This document shows positions 6,745 to 13,141 of a stretch of 22,398 bases of DNA, piece by piece. How positions within the stretch are numbered: the first letter of the stretch is position 1; each line of letters starts with the position of its first letter. The position numbers and the translations under genes were made by a program. Source of the stretch: a virus; IMG/VR virus record IMGVR_UViG_3300042402_000268, positions 1-22,398 of that record. One strand, 5' to 3'. Below the pieces are notes generated by a model, which worked only from the letters and a program-made list of their open reading frames with translations, did not search any database and was not told where the DNA came from.

Positions 6745-8299
6745 CGTAGCCTACAAAGAAACTGATGTCACCGGCAGCATCATTGACCGTGAGGTTTTTG
6801 TAAGAAATCATTACTGTTTCTTGTGTTGAATCACCTCTATTGTTTTTTAGTGTAGCATTAAATTCAAAATCAGTCATAATTGCTCCTCCCGATGAGTATT
6901 GAAAACTGTCTGTTAGGGCCACAGTACTTTGATCAGTGTCTATGGTAAAACTTAATAGGCCGCGTCTACTATGGCCGTTCAAATTTAATAGGTAAGATAT
7001 CTCAGTAAATTTATTTGCAGAAGAAAAAACAGCCAAGTCAAAAAAGCTATCAGATTTACCAATAGGAAAAGTTACTCCATTGAGAAAGTTGCAGAAATTG
7101 GCATTTTCAACTTCGGAGAATGCGGCAGTAGTGGATACCAATGTTAGGCCAGTGGCCTGTTGACGGTCAGACACGCAGTCAATTACCACATTGTTTTTTG
7201 CCTGAACAAAAGTGATAAAAGAGCTAGTTGGTGCTGTAGCATTATTGGTGCTTGTGCCGCAATTGACAAATTCACAGTCACGAACAACTGTGCCAGTACC
7301 TTGATTAGAATACAGAACACTGGCCGATATTTCTTCAAATTTGGACTGTGATATGGTCCATTTGTTAATTTGATTTTCTACTCCGGTTATTAAAATACTA
7401 GTGTGATTTTCTAAAAATTCACACTGACGTATCTTGATCTGTGTTTGTAACACTTCACTTGGAGCAGTCTGTCTACAATGTAAACCTAATCTATGATTGA
7501 TGAATTTACATTTTTCAAAAACAATATTGTTTACCTTGGTGTTTTCTAAAGTGTTTTCCCAGTAGACCGCAGATTCAACATCTTCTACAACAGCTACAGG
7601 ATCACCGAGTTGATAGCCTGCAACAAAAGTAACTTGATCAAATACACTGTCTTTTAATCCTGTGATAACAAATTGGCCTACAGTAGCCGCAATTGTTAGA
7701 TTAGAAATGTATATGTCTGTTGGTCTGTCAACATCCGTAAAAGGTCCAGTGACTTCTGTACCTAACTCGGTAATCAAAGATATATCGTTAGCATAAAAAT
7801 CTAAAATCACTCCCGACTGAGTCTCGCCTTGCATTCTAGTGTTCGATGGTATTTTGATAGACCTGTTAAAGAGATAGGTGCCGTTGGGCAGTATCAAGGT
7901 CTTTTTATATTTGTTGTCAGCATTTCTAAACAATTGGCTAAATGCAGTTTCGAAGGCATCAGAGCAATCAGTACTACCATCTGGTACTGCGCCAAAGTCT
8001 AATATGCTGACTTGTTCATCAAGTTTGCTTGACAGGGATCTTGGCACACTGAGTGTGATTGTGGGATCAGTTGATGCAAAACGATAACTAGAAGCCAACT
8101 CTATTATATTATCGTGTTCTGTGAGAATTTTAGTATTCCCTACGTAAGGAGCTCCTTCGCTGACACTGCCATTACCAATATACAGTTCTTGCGTATCCAC
8201 TGCCCAGGCAAGTTCTGCTGCACTAAGCTGTGGAATACCCACATTGTTGTTTTTTAATCCTCTTCGATGTTGGATTTTTGAGATTTGAATGACAGCCAT
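6737..8299 (-). CDS. Tail spike/fibre with pectate-lyase-type beta helix
   Basis: 520 residues. The N-terminus (IQHRRG at 9-14, then AAELAWAVDTQELYIGNG) is the short attachment domain common on phage tail fibres. From about residue 98 the ILDFGAVPDGSTDCSDAF segment is the start signature of the pectate-lyase-superfamily right-handed beta helix. The following ~300 residues are repeats of short strands with Asn/Gly turns (IYISNLTI, VFDQVTF, NNIVFEKCKF, QIKIRQCEF, KWTISQSKF, GTVVRDCEF). The last ~100 residues form a separate beta-rich tip. Such spikes bind, and often cut, surface polysaccharide; no catalytic residue can be assigned. A late promoter at 8321-8328 sits in an inverted repeat upstream, giving a 16-nt leader. 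Confidence 0.88.
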   Translation of the reverse strand: MAVIQISKIQHRRGLKNNNVGIPQLSAAELAWAVDTQELYIGNGSVSEGAPYVGNTKILTEHDNIIELASSYRFASTDPTITLSVPRSLSSKLDEQVSILDFGAVPDGSTDCSDAFETAFSQLFRNADNKYKKTLILPNGTYLFNRSIKIPSNTRMQGETQSGVILDFYANDISLITELGTEVTGPFTDVDRPTDIYISNLTIAATVGQFVITGLKDSVFDQVTFVAGYQLGDPVAVVEDVESAVYWENTLENTKVNNIVFEKCKFINHRLGLHCRQTAPSEVLQTQIKIRQCEFLENHTSILITGVENQINKWTISQSKFEEISASVLYSNQGTGTVVRDCEFVNCGTSTNNATAPTSSFITFVQAKNNVVIDCVSDRQQATGLTLVSTTAAFSEVENANFCNFLNGVTFPIGKSDSFFDLAVFSSANKFTEISYLLNLNGHSRRGLLSFTIDTDQSTVALTDSFQYSSGGAIMTDFEFNATLKNNRGDSTQETVMISYKNLTVNDAAGDISFFVGYGV

Positions 8300-8300
8300 A

Positions 8301-8328
8301 GATAAATTCCCGTTATAGGGTATTTATC
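8301..8328 (-). repeat. Imperfect inverted repeat around the tail-spike late promoter
   Basis: Left arm GATAAATTCCC (8301-8311) and right arm GGGTATTTATC (8318-8328) are reverse complements with one mismatch, around a 6-base spacer. The right arm contains the late promoter (GATAAATA on the minus strand, 8321-8328). Predicted start at 8315. Confidence 0.6.
8321..8328 (-). promoter_or_regulatory. T4-type late promoter GATAAATA for the tail spike
   Basis: Minus-strand GATAAATA. The predicted start at 8315 gives a 16-nt leader TAACGGGAATTTATCT before the spike ATG, with only a weak GGGA as ribosome site. Confidence 0.7.
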
Positions 8329-8343
8329 TTATTGGGTAAGCAG

Positions 8344-9039
8344 TTACCGGCCTGTTGTATAGTATTCTTCAACCTTGTTCAGCCACATATCCTGATATTT
8401 GTTGAAATTATCAGGCGTTAGATCAAACTGTTGATATTGTAGATCTCTACTGCACATAAAGATCACACCACGTTTCATATCAGTGCCGTAGACTTCATTA
8501 TGTGCTAATATATAGGCCATCAGTTGTAGGTAGTAATCTTCCACCCATTCTGCTTTCTTGGGCTTGTTGGTCTGTTTGTGATCGCAGATTGCAGGCTGTC
8601 CTTGATAGACTCCAACTAGATCAGTAGTTCCACTATATAAGCCGGGATAGTACAGGCTTTGTTCCATAGCCCATACTTCGTCTAATTTATTCAATCCGTT
8701 TTCAATGATAACATCGGCCATTTTGTTTGCCTGAACGTGTACTGGATTATTGCCAGGTTGGCGTTGTTCACCAATTAAAAAACGTTCTAGGTTGGCATGC
8801 ATGGCTGTGCCTACTCCAGCAGCTTCTGTGGTGATTTGTTGGGCTTTGGCGTGTCCAATTCTATCCCGCCATTCGTTCAAATGTGTCATATCCTTGGTAG
8901 CTGACAGTATGGTTGTCACACTAGGAAGGCTTTCACCGTCGGGTGTTAGATACACTCGCTTGCGTGTAACAGGATCGTTGATCTGTTTACAGTTTTTGTA
9001 TTGGATGCGTTCAATGAACGGAGGAGGTAATATATTCAT
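8344..9039 (-). CDS. PD-(D/E)XK (RecB-like) exonuclease-fold protein
   Basis: 231 residues. Motifs of the RecB/Cas4-like nuclease family are in order: SVTTILS (40-46), GTAMH with His81, GTTD with Asp140, DHK with Asp153 and Lys155, and QLMAY (Gln172 to Tyr176). His81, Asp140, Asp153 and Lys155 would form the metal-dependent active site. It probably processes DNA ends in replication, recombination or host-DNA breakdown. It has a near-consensus sigma70 promoter (TTGACA, 17 bases, TAATAT) inside the end of the upstream gene, so it is likely early. The predicted start lies 1 nt before the ATG and there is no Shine-Dalgarno site, so the mRNA would be leaderless. Confidence 0.85.
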   Translation of the reverse strand: MNILPPPFIERIQYKNCKQINDPVTRKRVYLTPDGESLPSVTTILSATKDMTHLNEWRDRIGHAKAQQITTEAAGVGTAMHANLERFLIGEQRQPGNNPVHVQANKMADVIIENGLNKLDEVWAMEQSLYYPGLYSGTTDLVGVYQGQPAICDHKQTNKPKKAEWVEDYYLQLMAYILAHNEVYGTDMKRGVIFMCSRDLQYQQFDLTPDNFNKYQDMWLNKVEEYYTTGR

Positions 9040-9046
9040 ACTGTAT

Positions 9047-9075
9047 ATATTACAGGAAAAGAGTCAGCTTGTCAA
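9047..9075 (-). promoter_or_regulatory. Sigma70-type promoter TTGACA-N17-TAATAT
   Basis: Minus strand: -35 TTGACA (9070-9075, exact consensus), 17-base spacer, -10 TAATAT (9047-9052) preceded by TG. Predicted start near 9040, one base before the nuclease ATG at 9039. The -35 overlaps the stop region of the 128-aa gene. Confidence 0.8.
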
Positions 9076-9458
9076 GCCTGAGGAGTTGCTTGTGATGCTG
9101 CTAGTTGGCCAGCCGCTGCTGACGCTGCTGTTTGGTCCACTGCTGCCTGGCTGTCTGCAGGAGTCTGGGTACCGTCGCCTTTTGGCTCTTCATCTGGCGC
9201 ACCTGGTACATTTAGTTCGATACCGTCGTCATTGAAATTTTTAACCATTTTTTGCAATGCTGGACTGCCGTCGTACATAGCTTTAAATGTTTCGTAATCT
9301 GCCGATACTTCAAATCCGCTACTGGTTAAAATATTATTCAGCCCGTTCCAGTTTAGTTTTGCTGGAGTTTTTTTAGAAGCGGCTCTGCCTATGTAATTAC
9401 GCAAGACCACAATCAATCTGTCGCCTTCTTCGTCGCCTGAAAATTCAAAAAATCTCAT
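9072..9458 (-). CDS. Small phage protein with MRFFEF N-terminus and Ala/Gln-rich tail
   Basis: 128 residues. The N-terminal ~80 residues look globular (LIVVLRNYIGRAA, NWNGLNNILTSSGF, YETFKAMYDGSPALQKMVKNF). The remainder is a low-complexity Pro/Ala/Gln/Asp tail, probably disordered. The start MRFFEF resembles the N-termini of other proteins here (MRAFEF, MRAHEF), which may target proteins to the prohead. Translation is coupled to the upstream gene through ATGA. It ends the transcript that begins at the 454-aa protein, so a structural or scaffold-associated role is plausible. No named family recognised. Confidence 0.72.
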   Translation of the reverse strand: MRFFEFSGDEEGDRLIVVLRNYIGRAASKKTPAKLNWNGLNNILTSSGFEVSADYETFKAMYDGSPALQKMVKNFNDDGIELNVPGAPDEEPKGDGTQTPADSQAAVDQTAASAAAGQLAASQATPQA

Positions 9459-9787
9459 CCTAGTTCTGCCAGTTGTTTTTGTAAATCTGCCAATTGAGCC
9501 TGTGTCTGTTTGATCTGATCTTGTACTTGTTTTTTCTGGTCTTGTCGATCTTTGGCAGCGGCAGCAGCCTGTGCAGGATCCATTGCTCCTCCTGCTAGTC
9601 CGGCCTGTGCAGCCTGTCCAACCGCTTGAGCACCTTTGGCCAACGTGCTGCCAACTGCCTGTACTCCAGTTTTAACTGCGCCGCCAACCGCTTGAGCACC
9701 TTTGGCTAGTGCTCCGCCAATGGCGCCGATTGCTGGTAGCAACTCGTCCAGCTGTTGGTCGTGCTCTTTTAGATCACTAAGTCTCAT
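9455..9787 (-). CDS. Gly/Ala-rich repeat protein with C-terminal coiled coil
   Basis: 110 residues. After a charged N-terminus (MRLSDLKEHDQQLDELL) come ~50 residues of Gly/Ala/Val repeats, in which LAKGAQAVG occurs twice 22 residues apart. The DNA repeats too: 23 identical bases at 9618-9640 and 9684-9706. The C-terminal 35 residues (QDQKKQVQDQIKQTQAQLAD and on) are a clear Gln/Lys-rich coiled coil. The repeat part could be a membrane-active glycine-zipper segment. It is coupled on both sides (TAATG upstream, ATGA downstream). Function unknown; a virion-internal or membrane-interacting protein would fit, but this is inference. Confidence 0.72.
   Translation of the reverse strand: MRLSDLKEHDQQLDELLPAIGAIGGALAKGAQAVGGAVKTGVQAVGSTLAKGAQAVGQAAQAGLAGGAMDPAQAAAAAKDRQDQKKQVQDQIKQTQAQLADLQKQLAELG
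9618..9706. repeat. Two 23-bp direct repeats, 66-bp period, inside the Gly/Ala-rich gene
   Basis: CCAACCGCTTGAGCACCTTTGGC is at 9618-9640 and 9684-9706. The offset is 66 bases, a 22-codon unit, so copy number could change without a frameshift. Confidence 0.9.
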
Positions 9788-11151
9788 TAACCTGCTAGCA
9801 CTCTTAATAGATTGCTACTGCGTTGAATGCTTTCTCGTTGTTCACGACCAGCAGCTTCACTGCCGCCAACTGCAGGTTCAGCCGCAGCAAATTCGTCAGC
9901 TGGTTCTGCTGGGTTCATCATATCAGGCTCAGCTGGTCCCATCTCTGCACCCATCTCTGCACCTGGTTCTGCACCTAGCATATCTGTAGGCTGCTCACCA
10001 CTGGCTAAACTGCGTACACCACTAGACAATGTGTCTCTTGTGGTTTTTAAAGTTTCTAGGGCCTGTTGAATAGCTGGTGCCACTGCTTCAATGAATGCTT
10101 TGGCCTGCTCTTGACTCATTTCATCACGGATGGAATCGCCTAACTGCAATAGAGTATCATTCTCCATGCCGGAAAGTTCTTCAATCCAACGACCTACTCT
10201 GTCTACCATTGTCTTTGCTGTGACGATCGCAGAAGCTTGCTGGATCTCACCTTCTCTTAGATTACGCATATCTTCTCCTGTGTTTATGCTTTCATTATTT
10301 TGTTCAATACTTTCAGTTGGGTTTTCACCTGTGATAGATACTTCCCATTTCTTGCCAGTGTCTGCTGATTTCTTAGCAGCCCAATCTTTCAGTTGTTGGT
10401 AATGAGCCTGCTCACGCTGGTCATCTGCATATTGTCCGCGACCTTTAAATACCTTCCACTTTTTACCGTTAATATAGACAGCAAAGTTGTTTGGCGGCTC
10501 GGTGTTGCCTTCGTCCCAATCTTCTGGATCTCTCACACGTTCCATTTCAACGCTTTCATAATCTTCATCTGAACCAAAGCCTGCTGAAGCCAGTGCATAA
10601 CTGTCATCAGTTTCACCGCCTTCGTTGTCTGACCCACGATCACCATAGTCAGCTTCAATGTTGTCTAACATACGATCGTAAATTTGTTCAAAGTCATCGT
10701 CGCCGTGATAGCCAGTATCGATGGTGATATCGTCATACATATCTTGTATAGCTCGTTCGATCTCTTTGCCAAACTTTCCCATTTGTGCATCGTAAAGCAT
10801 GTCATATCCAGCGTCTGGATCATTGGCAACTTTTGTCAAAAATTCTTCAACTTCTGGACTGCGACCTTCTAGTTGTGTGTTGTCAACAATGGGCTCGTCA
10901 CGTTCTGCAAGTTCTGCAACAATGGCATCGTGCATGAACTGTGCCTTTGATAGAGCATCGTTTTCTACAGTTTCGTTGAAGCTGGAACTGTTGCGAGCTG
11001 TATAGATCTGTGTACGTAGTTTGTTACGTGCATCTTCCAGCTGTTCGATCGTGAATGTTTCTAGGTTTAGTTTACGCCCAAAAGTTTTAGCCAACGATTC
11101 GTTGAGTCTTTTTGCTGATCTATTAAATGTAAAAAGGTCTGTTGTTCTCAT
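9787..11151 (-). CDS. Large acidic T4-like structural/assembly protein
   Basis: 454 residues, strongly acidic. The start (MRTTDLFTFNRSAKRLNESL, then LNLETFTIEQLEDARNKLRT) is a form I associate with structural-type proteins of T4-like cyanophages. The middle is Asp/Glu/Gly-rich. A compact domain with VYINGKKWKVFKGRGQY and KKWEVSITGE follows near residues 225-280. After an amphipathic stretch the tail is Pro/Ala/Glu/Met-rich with repeated GAEM units. The composition suits a scaffold, head-internal or chaperone-like protein. A perfect late promoter TATAAATA (11178-11185) gives a 21-nt leader without an obvious Shine-Dalgarno site. The exact virion location is not known to me. Confidence 0.75.
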   Translation of the reverse strand: MRTTDLFTFNRSAKRLNESLAKTFGRKLNLETFTIEQLEDARNKLRTQIYTARNSSSFNETVENDALSKAQFMHDAIVAELAERDEPIVDNTQLEGRSPEVEEFLTKVANDPDAGYDMLYDAQMGKFGKEIERAIQDMYDDITIDTGYHGDDDFEQIYDRMLDNIEADYGDRGSDNEGGETDDSYALASAGFGSDEDYESVEMERVRDPEDWDEGNTEPPNNFAVYINGKKWKVFKGRGQYADDQREQAHYQQLKDWAAKKSADTGKKWEVSITGENPTESIEQNNESINTGEDMRNLREGEIQQASAIVTAKTMVDRVGRWIEELSGMENDTLLQLGDSIRDEMSQEQAKAFIEAVAPAIQQALETLKTTRDTLSSGVRSLASGEQPTDMLGAEPGAEMGAEMGPAEPDMMNPAEPADEFAAAEPAVGGSEAAGREQRESIQRSSNLLRVLAG

Positions 11152-11177
11152 AATTGTAAAGGTCCAGATTGATAGTA

Positions 11178-11185
11178 TATTTATA
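11178..11185 (-). promoter_or_regulatory. T4-type late promoter TATAAATA (perfect consensus)
   Basis: Minus strand, predicted start 11172, 21-nt leader to the 454-aa gene. The stop codon TAA of the upstream 142-aa gene (11181-11183) lies inside the element. Confidence 0.85.
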
Positions 11186-11609
11186 CGAAGTAAGTTAAAC
11201 TCACAGCGGCAGATTTGGCTGTATTAGTTCGTTCCCTGCTTTCGTAGTATTTGGCCCATAACGTATCGGCTCTTTCGTAGTCTTTGTTTTTAATTGCAGA
11301 ATGGTACTTGGACAACAGATTTCGGCTGTCTACAAACCATTTTCCATATTCCTGATCAGCTCTATATAGTTTATCTACTTGCAGAGAGCTTTGATTCTTG
11401 GCAAGAGCGTTGGCCATTTTTATTGCTACAGCATTAAGACTTATGTTGCTGTATAAACACACTTCATTTTTATAAAGATGTTTAACTGATCCTTCACTAA
11501 CTATCAATATTGAGCCTACAAGGATTCCCTTATCTGTTTTTAAAGGAATTATGTTACGTGCAAGTTCTTTGCTGACGACTCGATCAAGCCGTCGCTGAAT
11601 ATCTGTCAT
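11181..11609 (-). CDS. 142-aa T4-like phage protein of unknown function
   Basis: 142 residues. The N-terminal half is mixed alpha/beta (RLDRVVSKELARNIIP, GILVGSILIVSEGSVKHLYK). The C-terminal half is helical and charged (NLLSKYHSAIKNKDYERADTLWAKYYESRERTN) and resembles a TPR-like or helix-hairpin segment. No catalytic motif is visible. The ATG directly follows eight U residues of a terminator and has no good Shine-Dalgarno site. A late promoter nested in that terminator could make an 18-nt-leader transcript that escapes termination. It is followed at once by the late promoter of the 454-aa gene. Confidence 0.7.
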   Translation of the reverse strand: MTDIQRRLDRVVSKELARNIIPLKTDKGILVGSILIVSEGSVKHLYKNEVCLYSNISLNAVAIKMANALAKNQSSLQVDKLYRADQEYGKWFVDSRNLLSKYHSAIKNKDYERADTLWAKYYESRERTNTAKSAAVSLTYFV

Positions 11610-11633
11610 AAAAAAAAGGACCTATGGTCCTTT
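11610..11633 (-). terminator. Rho-independent terminator after the coiled-coil/TM gene
   Basis: Minus strand: arm AAAGGACC (11633-11626), loop ATA, arm GGTCCTTT (11622-11615), running into an eight-T tract ending at 11610. It lies 17 bases after the stop of the 115-aa gene and touches the ATG of the 142-aa gene. Confidence 0.8.
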
Positions 11634-11640
11634 ATTTAAG
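11633..11640 (-). promoter_or_regulatory. Late-type promoter CTTAAATA nested in a terminator
   Basis: Minus-strand CTTAAATA; its last base is the first base of the terminator's left arm. The predicted start at 11627 would remove six of the eight left-arm bases from the RNA, so the new transcript could not fold the terminator. Confidence 0.5.
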
Positions 11641-11650
11641 TGTTCTCGTT

Positions 11651-11998
11651 TTACAGACCAAAGAACTTGAGTAAGTGTGGAAGATTTACTGAGTTTAACC
11701 AACCAGTACCTGCAGCAAATGCTAGGCCTAACATCGCATACATTGTCCACTTGCTTTTGACTTTTTCTAACTCAGTAATTTTAGCATACAGGTCTGCATG
11801 TTGATTGTTAGAAGCATCTGCCATTTCGCACAGTTTTTTATCTAGCAAATCACGAGTATTATCTAGACAGTCGTGCATATCTTTGACATCTAATTTGAGA
11901 TCGTCAATTTTTTCTTCAATGTTGATAACTTTGATTTCAACTACAGCTACCCGCTCAGGTAATGCAGCCAATTGTGCTACAGCTTCTTTTGTGGCCAT
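11651..11998 (-). CDS. Coiled-coil protein with C-terminal membrane anchor (XhlA-like)
   Basis: 115 residues. Residues ~12-80 form a long coiled coil (VAVVEIKVINIEEKIDDLKL, MHDCLDNTRDLLDKKL, ADLYAKITELEKVKSK). One hydrophobic segment follows (TMYAMLGLAFAAGTGWLNSV, near 85-104) with a short tail. This N-out coiled coil plus single TM layout resembles XhlA-type phage proteins that work with holins, and also membrane-bound spanin-like or tail-associated proteins. No lipobox or Rz signature is seen, and no partner endolysin lies next to it. GGAG precedes the ATG. A late promoter (12099-12106) lies ~95 nt upstream and a terminator directly follows, so it may be its own late unit. A lysis role is a reasonable guess only. 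Confidence 0.75.
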   Translation of the reverse strand: MATKEAVAQLAALPERVAVVEIKVINIEEKIDDLKLDVKDMHDCLDNTRDLLDKKLCEMADASNNQHADLYAKITELEKVKSKWTMYAMLGLAFAAGTGWLNSVNLPHLLKFFGL

Positions 11999-12029
11999 TT
12001 ATGGCTATCTCCAATGTTGTAAGTCAAGT

Positions 12030-12042
12030 GCTCGCTCCGAGC
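12030..12042 (-). other. Short perfect hairpin in the leader of the coiled-coil/TM gene
   Basis: GCTCG, 3-base loop, CGAGC. It lies about 50 nt into the predicted 95-nt late leader and ~30 nt before the ATG. No U tract follows, so it is not a terminator. Confidence 0.5.
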
Positions 12043-12049
12043 CATGTGC

Positions 12050-12124
12050 CTAGTCTATAATTGAATGCCTAATGGTTACTACTGTGCCTTTGATAATGTA
12101 TTTATCACGAATGCTTAAAAACAT
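12050..12124 (-). CDS. Possible 24-aa micro-protein (weak support)
   Basis: An ATG frame of 24 codons starting 8 bases after the stop of the 130-aa gene, reading MFLSIRDKYIIKGTVVTIRH and ending SIID. The alternating DKYIIKGTVVTI stretch could form a beta hairpin. There is no Shine-Dalgarno site and the late promoter at 12099-12106 lies inside it. It is listed because it fills part of an otherwise unassigned 133-base gap. It may not be translated. Confidence 0.25.
   Translation of the reverse strand: MFLSIRDKYIIKGTVVTIRHSIID
12099..12106 (-). promoter_or_regulatory. T4-type late promoter GATAAATA
   Basis: Minus strand; predicted start 12093, giving an unusually long 95-nt leader with a perfect hairpin before the GGAG and ATG of the 115-aa gene. 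Confidence 0.6.
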
Positions 12125-12131
12125 TCTTTGT

Positions 12132-12524
12132 CTAAATCATTGTTACCCAAGTATTTATGTTTGCACCTTGAGTTTGAAAGGCCGCAGGCTCAATGTCTGC
12201 ACTGTTGGTTAAATTGGTTACCACTGGAACACGATTGAGATCTTGTACCAACAGAAATACAGGATCATTGTTGTGTAAAAACACTTCGTCTCTTTCACAT
12301 TCAAATTCCCAAATCCAATGCGTGGCTTTTCCACCTAGACTGTCTGGTAGTGCGCCAGTGTGTTTTGTTGGATTTTTTAACCATTCTACGTTAGATCTTA
12401 GACCTATGGCCTGGAGTAGGCTGTTAAAATTAGCCTGCTGTCCCAATAGGATTCTATCAGTTTCTTCTCGTGTAGGATGACTGCGTGTAATGTCAATCAG
12501 TGTGATGATTTTGTATCGTGCCAT
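12132..12524 (-). CDS. 130-aa conserved-looking T4-like phage protein
   Basis: 130 residues, unknown function. It begins MARYKIITLIDITRSHPTRE and contains LGQQANFNSLLQAIGLRSNV, a W-x-W-E-F segment near residue 71, and a C-terminal NINTWVTMI. This arrangement looks familiar from marine T4-like phages, where it is uncharacterised. The late promoter GTTAAATA (12533-12540) sits so close that the predicted leader is 3 nt, and no Shine-Dalgarno site exists. The terminator at 12561-12583 should block read-through from upstream. There is no alternative internal start, so leaderless translation seems needed. Confidence 0.75.
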   Translation of the reverse strand: MARYKIITLIDITRSHPTREETDRILLGQQANFNSLLQAIGLRSNVEWLKNPTKHTGALPDSLGGKATHWIWEFECERDEVFLHNNDPVFLLVQDLNRVPVVTNLTNSADIEPAAFQTQGANINTWVTMI

Positions 12525-12532
12525 AATATATG

Positions 12533-12540
12533 TATTTAAC
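12533..12540 (-). promoter_or_regulatory. Late-type promoter GTTAAATA, near-leaderless
   Basis: Minus strand. Last A at 12533, predicted start 12527, ATG at 12524: a 3-nt leader with no room for a ribosome site. Confidence 0.6.
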
Positions 12541-12560
12541 TTGTAGAAATCACAGCCAAC

Positions 12561-12583
12561 AAAAAAGCACCCGAAGGTGCTTT
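12561..12583 (-). terminator. Rho-independent terminator with UUCG loop
   Basis: Minus strand: arm AAAGCACC (12583-12576), tetraloop TTCG, arm GGTGCTTT, then more T. It ends the single-gene transcript of the 145-aa protein. The same hairpin is used on the plus strand at 16739-16760. Confidence 0.92.
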
Positions 12584-12608
12584 AGTGCTTCCCATCCCTG
12601 AGAATAAA

Positions 12609-12624
12609 CTTAATTTAAATTAAG
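12609..12624. repeat. Perfect 16-bp AT palindrome at the 3' end of the 145-aa gene
   Basis: CTTAATTTAAATTAAG is its own reverse complement and includes the gene's TAA stop. It lies 25 bases ahead of the UUCG terminator stem. Confidence 0.7.
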
Positions 12625-13057
12625 CGAATGTAATACCTGTTGGAACTACTGTGGTTACAGTGTGTGTACCACCAAGTGCTGCTACAAGCTCAGCTTCTAA
12701 CTTACCATAAGATGCGTCAGATACTGATGGGCTTGCTGCTGAACCATCGTTGAGTGTGTCGTCGTAGTAACCAACGATCAAACCAGTTGCTGAAGGTGTA
12801 CCAACTACGCAAATTTCGCCGTAGTTTTGAGCACAACGAACTGCTCTTGATAGGTTACTGTCAGTGTTTGCTTTGTTAGTTGTGAAATCACCACTTGTCA
12901 AGTCACCACCGTTAACCAACTTAACAAAACGGATTGAACGTGTACCAAAACGGCTAAATGGATCAACGAATTTGTATGCGTTTGCACCTACGCGAGCTGC
13001 TGTGATTTCTGCACCAGCATTGTTATAAGTTTGTGCTACTGTTGTAATGTCTGCCAT
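12620..13057 (-). CDS. 145-aa probable abundant virion protein
   Basis: 145 residues, Ala/Thr/Ser/Gly/Val-rich and beta-prone, with no catalytic motif (AEITAARVGANAYKFVDPF, RSIRFVKLVNGGDL, GEICVVGTPSATGLIVGYYD). It forms its own transcript: perfect late promoter TATAAATA, 40-nt leader with a 5' hairpin, AAGGAG ribosome site, and a UUCG terminator. That punctuation is what one expects of a highly made late protein. Size and composition suit a head decoration, tail or fibre-accessory protein. No named family recognised. Confidence 0.75.
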   Translation of the reverse strand: MADITTVAQTYNNAGAEITAARVGANAYKFVDPFSRFGTRSIRFVKLVNGGDLTSGDFTTNKANTDSNLSRAVRCAQNYGEICVVGTPSATGLIVGYYDDTLNDGSAASPSVSDASYGKLEAELVAALGGTHTVTTVVPTGITFA

Positions 13058-13078
13058 GATATTTTCTCCTTAATCAAT

Positions 13079-13095
13079 GACCTCGCTCAGAGGCC
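13079..13095 (-). other. 5' leader hairpin of the 145-aa gene
   Basis: CCTC and GAGG arms around a 5-base loop, flanked by one more G-C pair after a mismatch, begin within 2 nt of the predicted start at 13097. Such 5' hairpins often slow mRNA decay. Confidence 0.45.
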
Positions 13096-13102
13096 GGCAT
13101 AG

Positions 13103-13110
13103 TATTTATA
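13103..13110 (-). promoter_or_regulatory. T4-type late promoter TATAAATA (perfect consensus)
   Basis: Minus-strand TATAAATACTAT; predicted start 13097, 40-nt leader to the 145-aa gene with an AAGGAG site. Confidence 0.88.
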
Positions 13111-13141
13111 TTGGAGAGGAAAAAACCAGGGTTTTGAGCTG

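Noticed and set aside
8750-9235. 161-codon open frame on the plus strand
   Set aside because: It lies antisense to the PD-(D/E)XK nuclease and the 128-aa gene, both with clear protein character. Its translation is low-complexity and Leu/Arg-rich with no ribosome site.
10444-10451. TTTAAATA on the plus strand as a late promoter
   Set aside because: It lies antisense within the 454-aa gene with no plus-strand gene after it.
12152-12159. CATAAATA on the minus strand as another late promoter
   Set aside because: It lies inside the coding end of the 130-aa gene and no start codon with a ribosome site follows at a suitable distance; probably coding chance.
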